From the IMG/VR virus record IMGVR_UViG_3300043137_000163, positions 1 through 21,178 of that record: a DNA stretch of 21,178 nt; one strand, given 5' to 3'. The DNA comes from a virus. The position numbers and the translations under genes were made by a program. Positions 1 to 6,299 of the stretch are shown here, in pieces; the stretch's first letter is position 1, and each line of letters opens with the position of its first letter. The notes under the pieces are model-generated. The model was not told the origin of the DNA. It ran no database searches and saw only the letters and a program-made list of their open reading frames with translations.

Positions 1-20
1 CATCAGCGGAGTTCAAATGA
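1..20 (+). CDS. 3' end of an upstream gene (partial)
   Basis: In the frame with codons at 3, 6, 9 and so on, the window opens with Ser-Ala-Glu-Phe-Lys and a TGA at 18-20. That TGA overlaps the ATG at 17-19 as ATGA, the same junction used by many neighbouring genes here. In T4-like genomes genes 45 and 44 lie upstream of 62, but five residues are too few to identify the gene. Confidence 0.4.
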
Positions 21-196
21 GAGCAGATATATATTTCAAAGAAGGATTCTGGTGTGTAGATTTTATCGACGATAACGATGAGATGCTACCATCAGTTGGA
101 ATGTTTACATCCCTTGAAGATGCAAACTCAGCAGCACGTATTTGGACTAAAGGTGACTACGAAAATGTGGGCATTGTGGGCAAAAGCACTAGGTGA
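17..196 (+). CDS. Small hypothetical protein, 59 aa
   Basis: The ATG at 17 has a GGAG at 8-11, five bases upstream. The frame runs to TGA at 194-196 and gives an acidic, soluble protein that begins MRADIYFKEGFWCVDF and continues with SLEDANSAARIW. The pattern of short beta strands followed by an amphipathic helix is common in small early phage proteins, and no known family is recognised. It overlaps the following small gene by 32 bases. No signal peptide or membrane segment is visible. The start is well supported by the ribosome binding site; the function is unknown. Confidence 0.7.
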   Translation: MRADIYFKEGFWCVDFIDDNDEMLPSVGMFTSLEDANSAARIWTKGDYENVGIVGKSTR

Positions 197-314
197 AAAG
201 GCGAGTGAGTGTGATAAAGAAGCTGATAAGGTAGCTATCATACGAACTCTTATTGTTATGTGTTACATCGTCACAAACGTGTTTATTGTGGCAGGTGTTA
301 TTAGACATTGGTAA
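165..314 (+). CDS. Small predicted membrane protein, 49 aa
   Basis: The chosen ATG at 165 is preceded by AAAGGTG at 149-155, nine bases upstream. The same frame is open back to 78, but those residues lie inside the previous gene and have no ribosome binding site. The product has a charged amphipathic N-terminal half (residues 1-23, with several Glu and Lys) and one hydrophobic stretch at about residues 24-45 (IIRTLIVMCYIVTNVFIVAG). It ends RHW, which suggests a single-pass inner-membrane protein. Tiny membrane proteins are common in T4-like early regions. The function is unknown. Confidence 0.6.
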   Translation: MWALWAKALGEKASECDKEADKVAIIRTLIVMCYIVTNVFIVAGVIRHW

Positions 315-321
315 ATATATT

Positions 322-915
322 ATGAAACGTTGTGGAATTTATGACTTTGAGACATTGACTCAAGATACTATTAATGGTGTTGTTTTGTCTATGGCTCTAT
401 TGGAATTTGATGAAGATCGTTATGTGACTAATCCTTATACGTATGAAGAGTTGCTTACAAATTCACGTATGATTAAGTTTGATGTTGAGGAACAAGTTAA
501 GAAGTATAAGCGTACTATTAACCCCGATACTCTTCGTTGGTGGGGTGAGCAATCTAAGGAAGCTCAGAAAGTTCTGAAGCCTTCTGTTGAAGATGTATCT
601 ATTGATAAGTTACATGCATTCATTGTCTTAAACATTAAAGACCCATTGAAACTTAAGAAGACATACACTCGTGGTAACACCTTTGATTGTATCTTCCTTG
701 AGCATATCATGCGTGCTACTGGTAAGCCAGATCCATTCAATTGGCGTGGTATTCGTGACACTCGATCTATGATTGAAGGTATGTCATGGGGCACTGATAT
801 GGACAATGGTTATATTCCTGAAGGCTTAGCCGCAAAGTTCATTGCTCACGATCCACGTCATGATATCGTAATGGATGTTATGCGTATGCAAGAACTTGCT
901 CGAGCTTTAGCATGA
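322..915 (+). CDS. dexA: DnaQ-fold 3'-5' exonuclease, DexA-like
   Basis: This predicted 197-aa protein has the DEDD exonuclease layout. Exo I is IYDFET with D8 and E10, Exo II is NTFDCIFLEHI with D122, and Exo III is HDIVMD with H180, D181 and D185. Length and order match T4 DexA (about 227 aa), a 3'-5' exonuclease implicated in host DNA turnover. The frame is open back to 253, but the homologous N-terminus begins at the ATG at 322. The ribosome binding site there is weak. The stop overlaps the start of gene 62 as ATGA, so the two genes are probably translationally coupled. The family call is firm; strict orthology to T4 DexA rather than another phage DnaQ exonuclease is an inference. Confidence 0.85.
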   Translation: MKRCGIYDFETLTQDTINGVVLSMALLEFDEDRYVTNPYTYEELLTNSRMIKFDVEEQVKKYKRTINPDTLRWWGEQSKEAQKVLKPSVEDVSIDKLHAFIVLNIKDPLKLKKTYTRGNTFDCIFLEHIMRATGKPDPFNWRGIRDTRSMIEGMSWGTDMDNGYIPEGLAAKFIAHDPRHDIVMDVMRMQELARALA

Positions 916-1286
916 ATCCCTTTGACTTCATTACAGCAATCTGTGACAGTAAGAAAGAACTGATCACAGACGATATTACTGAAAAAGCATACAATCCTTT
1001 CATGGTGAATAGATCCCTTTCCTATCACTATGACACTGTTCTCTTAGCCAATGAGATGAATCAAAGAGCTTTTCTCGACAAAAAGCTTCAATTTGATTTT
1101 CTTATAAATACGGTTAGGAAGAAAAAACGCTTTGCTAAATGGGTAAAGCCAATTTCTTCTGATGACTTGGAAGTGGTCAAATCGTATTATGGCTATAGCA
1201 ATGAGAAGGCTCGAAAGGTTTTACCTTTGCTTAGCGATGACCAAATGGGACAATTGAAGCAAAGGATATTCAAAGGTGGAAAATAA
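912..1286 (+). CDS. 62: Clamp-loader small subunit gp62 (short form)
   Basis: This 124-aa protein begins MNPFDFITAI and carries KSYYG-type and RKKKRFAKW motifs. I recognise these from gp62 of T4-like phages, especially the short forms of cyanophage relatives. gp62 and four gp44 subunits form the clamp loader that places the gp45 sliding clamp on primer-template DNA for the gp43 polymerase. T4 gp62 is about 187 aa, so this protein lacks roughly a third. The sequence is intact to its TAA, so it is a compact form and not a broken gene. Its start overlaps dexA, and its last codons overlap the GTG start of regA, matching the T4 order 62-regA. A chance TATAAATA lies inside it at 1103-1110. Confidence 0.8.
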   Translation: MNPFDFITAICDSKKELITDDITEKAYNPFMVNRSLSYHYDTVLLANEMNQRAFLDKKLQFDFLINTVRKKKRFAKWVKPISSDDLEVVKSYYGYSNEKARKVLPLLSDDQMGQLKQRIFKGGK

Positions 1287-1701
1287 CGAGAAGAGCGTCG
1301 AGTGGACACCAGCATCAATGCTGGAAGTTACACTAAACGAGCCGGACGATTTTCTAAAAGTACGTGAAACATTAACACGCATTGGCGTAGCATCACGTAA
1401 AGATAGAAAGCTATATCAATCATGTCATATCTTGCATAAGCAAGGTCGATATTTTATCGTTCATTTTAAAGAACTATTTGTGTTAGATGGTAAACCATCA
1501 ACTATCACAGAGAATGACATTCAACGTCGTAATACAATCGCAGTGCTGCTATCAGACTGGGGTCTAATCACGATAAATAGTAATGAACAAGCTAAAGATC
1601 GCGCTCCATTGAGGCAGATCAAAGTTATCTCGTTCAAAGAACGCAATGAATGGGAACTGTGTCCGAAGTATAACATCGGCAACACACGTAAAGACTTCTA
1701 A
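1276..1701 (+). CDS. regA: RegA translational repressor
   Basis: The 141-aa product closely follows T4 RegA. Shared segments include DDFLKVRETLTRIG, LYQSCHILHKQGRYFIVHFK, LLSDWGLI, VISFKERNEWEL and PKYNIGN. RegA is an RNA-binding protein that represses translation of early phage mRNAs by occupying their initiation regions. The frame begins with GTG at 1276, preceded by AAAGGA at 1261-1266 nine bases upstream. That start adds 14 residues ahead of M15, the residue that aligns with the T4 initiator Met. An internal ATG at 1318 would give the T4-like form but lacks a clear Shine-Dalgarno. Overlap with 62 suggests coupling. In T4 regA precedes gene 43; here several genes lie between them. Confidence 0.93.
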   Translation: MENNEKSVEWTPASMLEVTLNEPDDFLKVRETLTRIGVASRKDRKLYQSCHILHKQGRYFIVHFKELFVLDGKPSTITENDIQRRNTIAVLLSDWGLITINSNEQAKDRAPLRQIKVISFKERNEWELCPKYNIGNTRKDF

Positions 1702-1901
1702 ATTCTCCGGGATGGGAACATGGCGGCAGTAACCATGTAAACAACTGTCACTAACCTACCTTAGGGTCCGTTGTCGCTTACGGTTATAGGCGTCCGTGCA
1801 ATTGCACTGTCATACGTAATTGACGCTGGATAAAGTAACCAGCTTTATTAGTATGCCATATTGGGTACTATAATTTTATTTCGCTTAAAAGGAAAACAAA
1901 A
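1702..1901 (+). ncRNA. Gene-free 200-base gap with multiple hairpins; candidate structured leader or small RNA
   Basis: No credible ORF is present. Two hairpins of identical architecture are visible. CATGG (1719-1723) pairs with CCATG (1733-1737), and GCTGG (1825-1829) pairs with CCAGC (1839-1843). Each has a five-base-pair stem and a nine-base loop ending AGTAA. Between them are ACGG/CCGT (1780-1783 with 1794-1797), the perfect palindrome GTGCAATTGCAC (1796-1807) and a possible GCGTC/GACGC helix (1790-1794 with 1822-1826). ATAAAG (1830-1835) can pair with CTTTAT (1843-1848), which competes with the second hairpin. No tRNA cloverleaf or T-arm motif is found. Whether it is a leader for hsp20 or a separate RNA is unresolved. 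Confidence 0.45.
1845..1874 (+). promoter_or_regulatory. Possible sigma70-type promoter for hsp20
   Basis: A perfect TATAAT lies at 1869-1874, 27 bases before the hsp20 ATG. The -35 is poor: TTATTA at 1845-1850 with an 18-base spacer is the best match, and it lies within the ATAAAG/CTTTAT hairpin. A Shine-Dalgarno AAGGA follows at 1889-1893. The -10 alone is convincing. Confidence 0.45.
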
Positions 1902-2393
1902 ATGACACAAAAACAATTCACACCATCATTCTTTAGTCAAGATATCTTCAAGGACTTTGATAAGTTCTTCGTAGGCTTCGACGAGCAATTCGAGAAGATG
2001 CAAACTTTGCATGACGACTTGACTAAGAACATTCCAAACTACCCTCCATTTAACGTTCGCAAGAATGGTAACACCTACACTATTGAAGTAGCTGTTGCTG
2101 GCTTTGCTGAGCATGAAATCGACATCACTATTGACGGTGGTAAGTTAATTGTTAAAGGTAATGTAGAATCTAAGGAAGCTGAAGATACTCTATTGTTTAA
2201 AGGTATCTCTAATCGTGCGTTTACTCGTGCATGGGCTATTGGCGATCAGTATGAAGTTAAGGATGCAGAGTTGTTCAATGGCATGTTAAAAATTGCTCTT
2301 GATAAACTTGTACCTGAAGAAAAGAAAGCCAAGAAAGTTCCAGTTAAAACTGGTAGCTCACATAAGCAATACCTAACTGAAAGTGATCTATGA
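1902..2393 (+). CDS. hsp20: Small heat-shock protein, Hsp20 / alpha-crystallin family
   Basis: This 163-aa ATP-independent chaperone has a variable N-terminal arm (about residues 1-45, rich in Phe and Asp) followed by an alpha-crystallin domain (about 48-140). Diagnostic features are PPFNVRKNGNTYTIEVAVAG, the strand GGKLIVKGNVES, and NGMLKIALDKLVPEE, which is the GxLxI-type end of the domain. A Lys-rich tail follows. Hsp20 genes are characteristic of T4-like phages of cyanobacteria and other aquatic bacteria, where they are thought to assist virion protein folding or protect replication proteins. AAGGA at 1889-1893 is the ribosome binding site. The TGA overlaps the ATG of a micro-ORF. Confidence 0.93.
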   Translation: MTQKQFTPSFFSQDIFKDFDKFFVGFDEQFEKMQTLHDDLTKNIPNYPPFNVRKNGNTYTIEVAVAGFAEHEIDITIDGGKLIVKGNVESKEAEDTLLFKGISNRAFTRAWAIGDQYEVKDAELFNGMLKIALDKLVPEEKKAKKVPVKTGSSHKQYLTESDL

Positions 2394-2461
2394 AAATTCT
2401 AACATACATTAGAAACTTTATTCAATCATTCAAAGATTACAAGACTGGAAAAGTCAAATAA
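2390..2461 (+). CDS. Micro-ORF, 23 aa, basic peptide
   Basis: The ATG at 2390 overlaps the hsp20 stop as ATGA, and the frame runs to TAA at 2459-2461. The predicted peptide begins MKILTYIRNFIQSFKDY and ends KTGKVK. It is amphipathic and basic, with Ile, Leu and Phe spaced along one helix face. The ATGA junction and lack of stop codons are the only support. It could instead be a non-coding spacer between hsp20 and the CUUCGG hairpin. No family is recognised. Confidence 0.4.
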   Translation: MKILTYIRNFIQSFKDYKTGKVK

Positions 2462-2466
2462 AGAAC

Positions 2467-2484
2467 AAGGGACTTCGGTCCCTT
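2467..2484 (+). terminator. C(UUCG)G hairpin between hsp20 and the acetyltransferase gene
   Basis: AAGGGAC (2467-2473) pairs perfectly with GTCCCTT (2478-2484) around the extra-stable TTCG loop. Such CUUCGG hairpins are a known feature of T4 intercistronic regions. The T run after the stem is only three bases before AACG, so termination is probably partial; it may instead protect upstream mRNA 3' ends. It ends seven bases before the next ATG. Confidence 0.75.
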
Positions 2485-2491
2485 TAACGTT

Positions 2492-3085
2492 ATGATACCA
2501 AGAAAACTATATTCTGTCTTTGATAAGTCTACACTATTAGAACACCTCTGTTCACTTCAAGGTGAAGATCGTCGTCTTCGCTTTGGTGGAACTGTATCAG
2601 ATAACTACATTACTGAATATGTAGAAAACTCGTGGGAAAACGATTCTACATGGTTTGGTTACACAATGCACTCAAGAATCATAGCTGCATGCCACGTTGC
2701 TATAGATAAAGAGGAAGCCGAATTAGGATGTTCAGTTGACTCTGAATATCGCGGTTACGGCTTGGCTCAATCTATGTTCAACAGAGCAGTTACTTATTTG
2801 AGATCGCATAACATCACTAAAGTTTACATGCATTGTCTTACTGAAAATCAAATCATGAGACATATTGCACGTAAGAATGACATGACACTTGTAAGTTGTT
2901 ATGGAGAATCTGATGCTAGAGTTGAGGTGGAACCACCAACATCAATGACAGCATTAGAAGATGTGTACTTAGATAGAATGGCAATGTACGACATGTTGAT
3001 TAGAAGCCAAGCAGAAGTATATAGTTCTGTATTGGAAAAAATGACAAATGGCGCGCAAAAAGTTCATATCTTTAGACGTAATTGA
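2492..3085 (+). CDS. GNAT-family N-acetyltransferase
   Basis: The 197-aa protein carries a GNAT core. A beta-strand pair ends in ELGCSVDSEYRGYGLAQSM, in which R87-G88-Y89-G90-L91 is the acetyl-CoA pyrophosphate-binding loop (R/Q-x-x-G-x-G/A pattern). It is followed by the typical helix and the strand ITKVYMHCLTENQIMRHIARKNDM. About 50 C-terminal residues with helical character lie outside the core. The substrate cannot be told; phage GNATs may modify host proteins, antibiotics or toxins. The ATG at 2492 has no Shine-Dalgarno and abuts the CUUCGG hairpin, and the next in-frame Met is residue 59, inside the fold, so the start is probably right. It overlaps the next gene by 38 bases. Confidence 0.75.
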   Translation: MIPRKLYSVFDKSTLLEHLCSLQGEDRRLRFGGTVSDNYITEYVENSWENDSTWFGYTMHSRIIAACHVAIDKEEAELGCSVDSEYRGYGLAQSMFNRAVTYLRSHNITKVYMHCLTENQIMRHIARKNDMTLVSCYGESDARVEVEPPTSMTALEDVYLDRMAMYDMLIRSQAEVYSSVLEKMTNGAQKVHIFRRN

Positions 3086-3242
3086 AAAAGACGACTGGAT
3101 TATTAAAGCAAGTTCTTATAAGAATTACATCCTACTTGTAATTCTTAATAAAGAGACTGGTTCATTTGCTATTCAACATACGGATGACGAATATAAAGCA
3201 AATTTGATTATTGAATACATCATTGAAAAAGGAGAATTATGA
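3048..3242 (+). CDS. Small hypothetical protein, 64 aa
   Basis: The ATG at 3048 lies within the 3' end of the acetyltransferase gene; a GGA at 3034-3036 is a modest ribosome binding site. The protein starts MARKKFISLDVIEKDDW, then alternates hydrophobic and charged residues (YILLVILNKETGSFAIQH), suggesting a small beta sheet followed by one helix (YKANLIIEYIIEKGEL). It resembles other small two-layer phage proteins but no family is recognised. Its stop overlaps the next start, and its last codons contain the GGAG serving that gene, so the two are likely coupled. Confidence 0.6.
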   Translation: MARKKFISLDVIEKDDWIIKASSYKNYILLVILNKETGSFAIQHTDDEYKANLIIEYIIEKGEL

Positions 3243-3538
3243 TGGAAATTAAGTGCTACCAATTAATTAATGGTCAGGACATCATGGGTGAAGCTACTGA
3301 CATGGGCGAGACAATCGTTCTACGTAAGCCAGCATCAATCCATTTGGTACCTTCTCAACAAGGTAACCAACAATCATTTGGTGTGGCTTTAATGCCATTT
3401 ACACCTTATGCAGAATTTGATAAGGTTACACTCCGCAAGGATAAAATCATGCTCGAATTCGATGCTACTGTAGACCTTGCAAACAACTACAGTAAAATGT
3501 TTGGCAGCGGAATTCAAATCGCAAATGTAATGCCTTAA
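3242..3538 (+). CDS. Small beta-rich protein, possibly Sm-like, 98 aa
   Basis: Two adjacent ATGs are possible, 3239 and 3242. GGAG at 3231-3234 sits seven bases from the second and only four from the first, so 3242 is preferred. The protein begins MEIKCYQLINGQDIMGEATD, continues IVLRKPASIHLVPS, then ALMPFTPY and VTLRKDKIMLEFDA. This strand pattern, with a GxxIxGE-type turn followed by a strand with a bulky hydrophobic residue, is reminiscent of an LSm/Hfq-like barrel. Similar short proteins occur near gene 43 in other T4-like aquatic phages. The fold is inferred from pattern only, and RNA binding is not demonstrated. The stop lies one base before the hairpin of the gene 43 promoter. Confidence 0.6.
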   Translation: MEIKCYQLINGQDIMGEATDMGETIVLRKPASIHLVPSQQGNQQSFGVALMPFTPYAEFDKVTLRKDKIMLEFDATVDLANNYSKMFGSGIQIANVMP

Positions 3539-3570
3539 ACCTGTACAGCAGGTAAAAACTGTGATATAAT
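3539..3570 (+). promoter_or_regulatory. Promoter of gene 43 with hairpin/operator over the -35
   Basis: TGTACA (3542-3547), a 17-base spacer and TATAAT (3565-3570) preceded by TG (3562-3563) form an extended -10 promoter. ACCTG (3539-3543) pairs with CAGGT (3549-3553) around TACAG, so the -35 sits inside a dyad. The expected start of transcription is about 3577, the first base of the gene 43 ATG. A close relative lies at 8149-8182 and a partial one at 18236-18267. Confidence 0.8.
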
Positions 3571-3576
3571 AGATTC

Positions 3577-6102
3577 ATGCAAAATGAATTTTATACAAAC
3601 TTGAGTCGCTATGGTAACTCTATCTTATATCGTGGTTACAAAGATGGTAAACGGATCCAATACAAGGTTCCGTTTGCTCCAACTCTTTTCGTACCCGTAG
3701 AAAAACCCACAGAATTCAAAACACTCGATGGTAAGTATGTTGAACCAGTCAAACTGGAAAACATGCGTGAAGCTAAAGAGTTCATGGAACGTTATCAAGA
3801 CGTAGCCAACTTTGAAATCTATGGCAATACAAACTACCTTGCTCAATTCGTATCTGAGCATTGGCCAGTTGAAATCAATTTCGATCGTAACTTAATTAAC
3901 GTTACCAACATCGATATTGAGGTGGAATCAGATGAAGGCTTCCCTGAACCAGAAGAAGCTAAATTCCCGATTACCGCCATCGCAATCAAAAACAACATTG
4001 ACAATACTTTCTACGTCTGGGGATGTGGTGATTATGATGTGAGTAAATCCATCATGACTGAAAACCGTGTTGTCTACGTAAAGTGTCATGATGAACGTGA
4101 ACTGCTAGTTCGCTTTATGGCTCATTGGAATTCTCCAGTGAATATGCCAGACGTTGTCACAGGTTGGAACATTCGTAATTTTGACATTCCATATATTGTT
4201 AACCGTACACTGCGCATCTGTGATGAAGACCTCGTTAAGAAGTTATCACCTTGGGGTCGTGTTGAGGAAAAGCAAATTACTATGATGAAGAAAGTGACTC
4301 AGGTTTATGAGATCATTGGTATTCCTCAAGTAGATTACATGGACTTGTTTAAGAAGTTTGGACACTCATTCGGTCCACAAGAATCATACAGTTTGAATCA
4401 CATTGCATCGGTTGTGCTTGGTGAAACTAAACTTGCGTATGATGGTACACTATCATCGCTGTATCACACTGATCACCAAAAGTTTATTGACTACAACATC
4501 CGTGACGTTGACTTGGTTGACCGCATGGAAGATAAGATTGGTTTGATTACATTGTGTTTCACTATGGCATACAAAGCTGGTGTAAACTATAATGATACGT
4601 TTGGTACTACAGGAATCTGGGATACACTGATCTATCGCTTCCTTAAGAAGCAAAACATTGTGGTACCACCAAACAAAGATTCATTCAAGTCTGATTACGC
4701 TGGTGGATACGTTAAAGACCCTCAATGTGGTGTACATGATTGGGTTGCATCCTTTGACGTTAACTCACTTTATCCTAACATCATTGTGCAATGGAACATG
4801 AGTCCTGAGACAATTATGAAAGGTCGTTACGATCATCGTGTTACGCCTGATTCTATCCTCGAGGGTTACATCCCTGAGAAGGTTGAAGGTGTTGGCATCT
4901 GTGGTTCAGGTCAAATGTTCTCTAATGCAAAGCAAGGTTTCATGCCTCAAATTATTGAACAACTATATGATGAACGTGTCTTTATTAAGAAGCAAATGAT
5001 TGCCTCTAAGAAAGAATTGGAAGTTGCTGATAAGACTAACAAGCAAGAAATCTATCGCATTGAACGTGATATTGCTCGATATGAAAACCAACAAACTTCT
5101 ATTAAGCTTCTACTCAACTCACTTTATGGTGCGTTAGGTAACAAGTACTTCCGATACTTCACGATGGAAATCGCTGAAGGTATTACACTATCAGGTCAAA
5201 TGATTATTCGTTGGGCTGAGAAGCATGTTAATGATTACCTGAATAAGGCTCTAAGGAATAAGGATTACAAAGATTATGTTATTGCTATTGATACTGATTC
5301 TGTTTATGTGGCGCTTGAACAGATCGTTAAAAGCACGGGACTCACAGACAAAGTAAAGATCACCAACTTACTTGATAAGTTATGTTCTGATTCGCTTGAA
5401 TCTGTTTTGGACAAGTGCTTTAATAATCTATCCACATCAATGAATGTGCATAAGAAACGCATCACTATGAAGCGTGAAGCTATTGCTGATCGTGCTATCT
5501 GGGTTGCTAAGAAACGATACATCCTAAACGTATTGGATAACGAAGGTGTTAGATATGCTAAACCGAAACTCAAGATTATGGGGATCGAAGCCATCAAGTC
5601 GTCGACTCCTGGCACTTGCCGTGAAGCGTTTGAAGAGTTGTTCCAAGTGCTCATCAGCGGTACGGAAAGTGAAACTCAAGCTTTTATTAGCAAGTACAGA
5701 GAAACTTTCGAAGCACTCCCGCCGGAGGCAAAAGCTTTTCCACGCGGAGTTTCAGGCATTAAGAAATACATGGATAAGCAAACGCTCTATGTCAAAGGAA
5801 CGCCTATCAACTCGCGTGCGGCAATCCTCTACAACAATCTATTAAAGCAACATAGCCTTAAGACTTACCCTCAGATTCGTGAAGGTGATAAGATCAAGTA
5901 CATTCACTTGTATCCAAACAACCCAATGAAAGAAAACGTAATTGCTTTCATTGATGTCTTGCCTCCAGAATTTAAGTTGGATCGTTACATCGATAATGAT
6001 ACACAATTTGAAAAGGCATTCCTTGACCCTGCAAAATCGATCATCGAAGCTATCGGTTGGAAAGCAGAACCTACAGCTTCATTAGAGGACTTCTTTCAAT
6101 GA
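3577..6102 (+). CDS. 43: Family B DNA polymerase, gp43
   Basis: This replicative polymerase (841 aa; T4 gp43 is 898) contains both exonuclease and polymerase motifs. Exo I is NIDIEVES (D113, E115), and Exo III is in YNIRDVDLVD. Polymerase motif A is SFDVNSLYPN with D394, motif B is KLLLNSLYGALGNKYF, and motif C is DTDSVYV starting at D572. All catalytic acids are present, so proofreading and synthesis should be intact. The N-terminus MQNEFYTNLSRYGN aligns with the T4 start. No ribosome binding site precedes the ATG, and the promoter -10 ends six bases upstream, implying a leaderless mRNA. A stretch around 5565-5830 uses codons unlike the rest. The stop overlaps the next gene. Confidence 0.97.
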   Translation: MQNEFYTNLSRYGNSILYRGYKDGKRIQYKVPFAPTLFVPVEKPTEFKTLDGKYVEPVKLENMREAKEFMERYQDVANFEIYGNTNYLAQFVSEHWPVEINFDRNLINVTNIDIEVESDEGFPEPEEAKFPITAIAIKNNIDNTFYVWGCGDYDVSKSIMTENRVVYVKCHDERELLVRFMAHWNSPVNMPDVVTGWNIRNFDIPYIVNRTLRICDEDLVKKLSPWGRVEEKQITMMKKVTQVYEIIGIPQVDYMDLFKKFGHSFGPQESYSLNHIASVVLGETKLAYDGTLSSLYHTDHQKFIDYNIRDVDLVDRMEDKIGLITLCFTMAYKAGVNYNDTFGTTGIWDTLIYRFLKKQNIVVPPNKDSFKSDYAGGYVKDPQCGVHDWVASFDVNSLYPNIIVQWNMSPETIMKGRYDHRVTPDSILEGYIPEKVEGVGICGSGQMFSNAKQGFMPQIIEQLYDERVFIKKQMIASKKELEVADKTNKQEIYRIERDIARYENQQTSIKLLLNSLYGALGNKYFRYFTMEIAEGITLSGQMIIRWAEKHVNDYLNKALRNKDYKDYVIAIDTDSVYVALEQIVKSTGLTDKVKITNLLDKLCSDSLESVLDKCFNNLSTSMNVHKKRITMKREAIADRAIWVAKKRYILNVLDNEGVRYAKPKLKIMGIEAIKSSTPGTCREAFEELFQVLISGTESETQAFISKYRETFEALPPEAKAFPRGVSGIKKYMDKQTLYVKGTPINSRAAILYNNLLKQHSLKTYPQIREGDKIKYIHLYPNNPMKENVIAFIDVLPPEFKLDRYIDNDTQFEKAFLDPAKSIIEAIGWKAEPTASLEDFFQ

Positions 6103-6299
6103 AACCAGACGCATACGATATTTTAAACGCAGCTCTAACTATGTGGGGTCAACAAGCAATGGCTCACAATGATGCAACTGACATTAGGAAAAAGGCACTC
6201 GGTATGCCAATTCATGTGCTAACAAATTCTGGCATGTGTGAAATTAATAATGTTAAATACGATCCCGAATTCGGAATTGTATTTACTATTATAGAATAA
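6099..6299 (+). CDS. Small hypothetical protein, 66 aa
   Basis: The ATG at 6099 overlaps the gene 43 stop as ATGA; the frame is open upstream but inside the polymerase gene. The protein begins MKPDAYDILNAALTMWGQQ and has an N-terminal helix followed by a beta-rich part (MPIHVLTNSGMCEINNVKY, then GIVFTIIE). No family is recognised. Its 3' end contains a 32-base inverted repeat (6254-6285) and runs into the -35 of the next promoter. Coding constraint and the palindrome therefore share the same bases. Confidence 0.6.
   Translation: MKPDAYDILNAALTMWGQQAMAHNDATDIRKKALGMPIHVLTNSGMCEINNVKYDPEFGIVFTIIE
6254..6285. repeat. 32-base imperfect palindrome just upstream of a promoter
   Basis: The centre is the perfect 10-base palindrome CCGAATTCGG (6265-6274), flanked by AT on each side and by TAAATAC (6254-6260) against GTATTTA (6279-6285). 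Mismatches are confined to two symmetric position pairs. As RNA one of these is a G-U wobble, leaving a single C-A mismatch. It overlaps the -35 TTTACT at 6282-6287 and lies in the 3' end of a coding gene. It may be an operator or an mRNA hairpin. Confidence 0.6.

Noticed and set aside
78-314. 78-aa ORF starting at 78
   Set aside because: The first 29 codons are out of frame inside the better supported 59-aa gene and lack a ribosome binding site. The ATG at 165 is used instead.
1103-1110. TATAAATA late-promoter match inside gene 62
   Set aside because: It is read as ordinary codons (Ile-Asn-Thr region) and lies ahead of early genes 62 and regA. A functional late start there has no target late gene.
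1702-1870. tRNA gene in the regA-hsp20 gap
   Set aside because: No cloverleaf or T-arm (GGTTC-like) motif could be found on either strand, only independent hairpins.
5304-5654. 116-aa reverse-strand ORF inside gene 43
   Set aside because: It is wholly antisense to the intact, motif-complete polymerase gene. No reverse-strand promoter or ribosome binding site is seen, and all credible genes are on the + strand.
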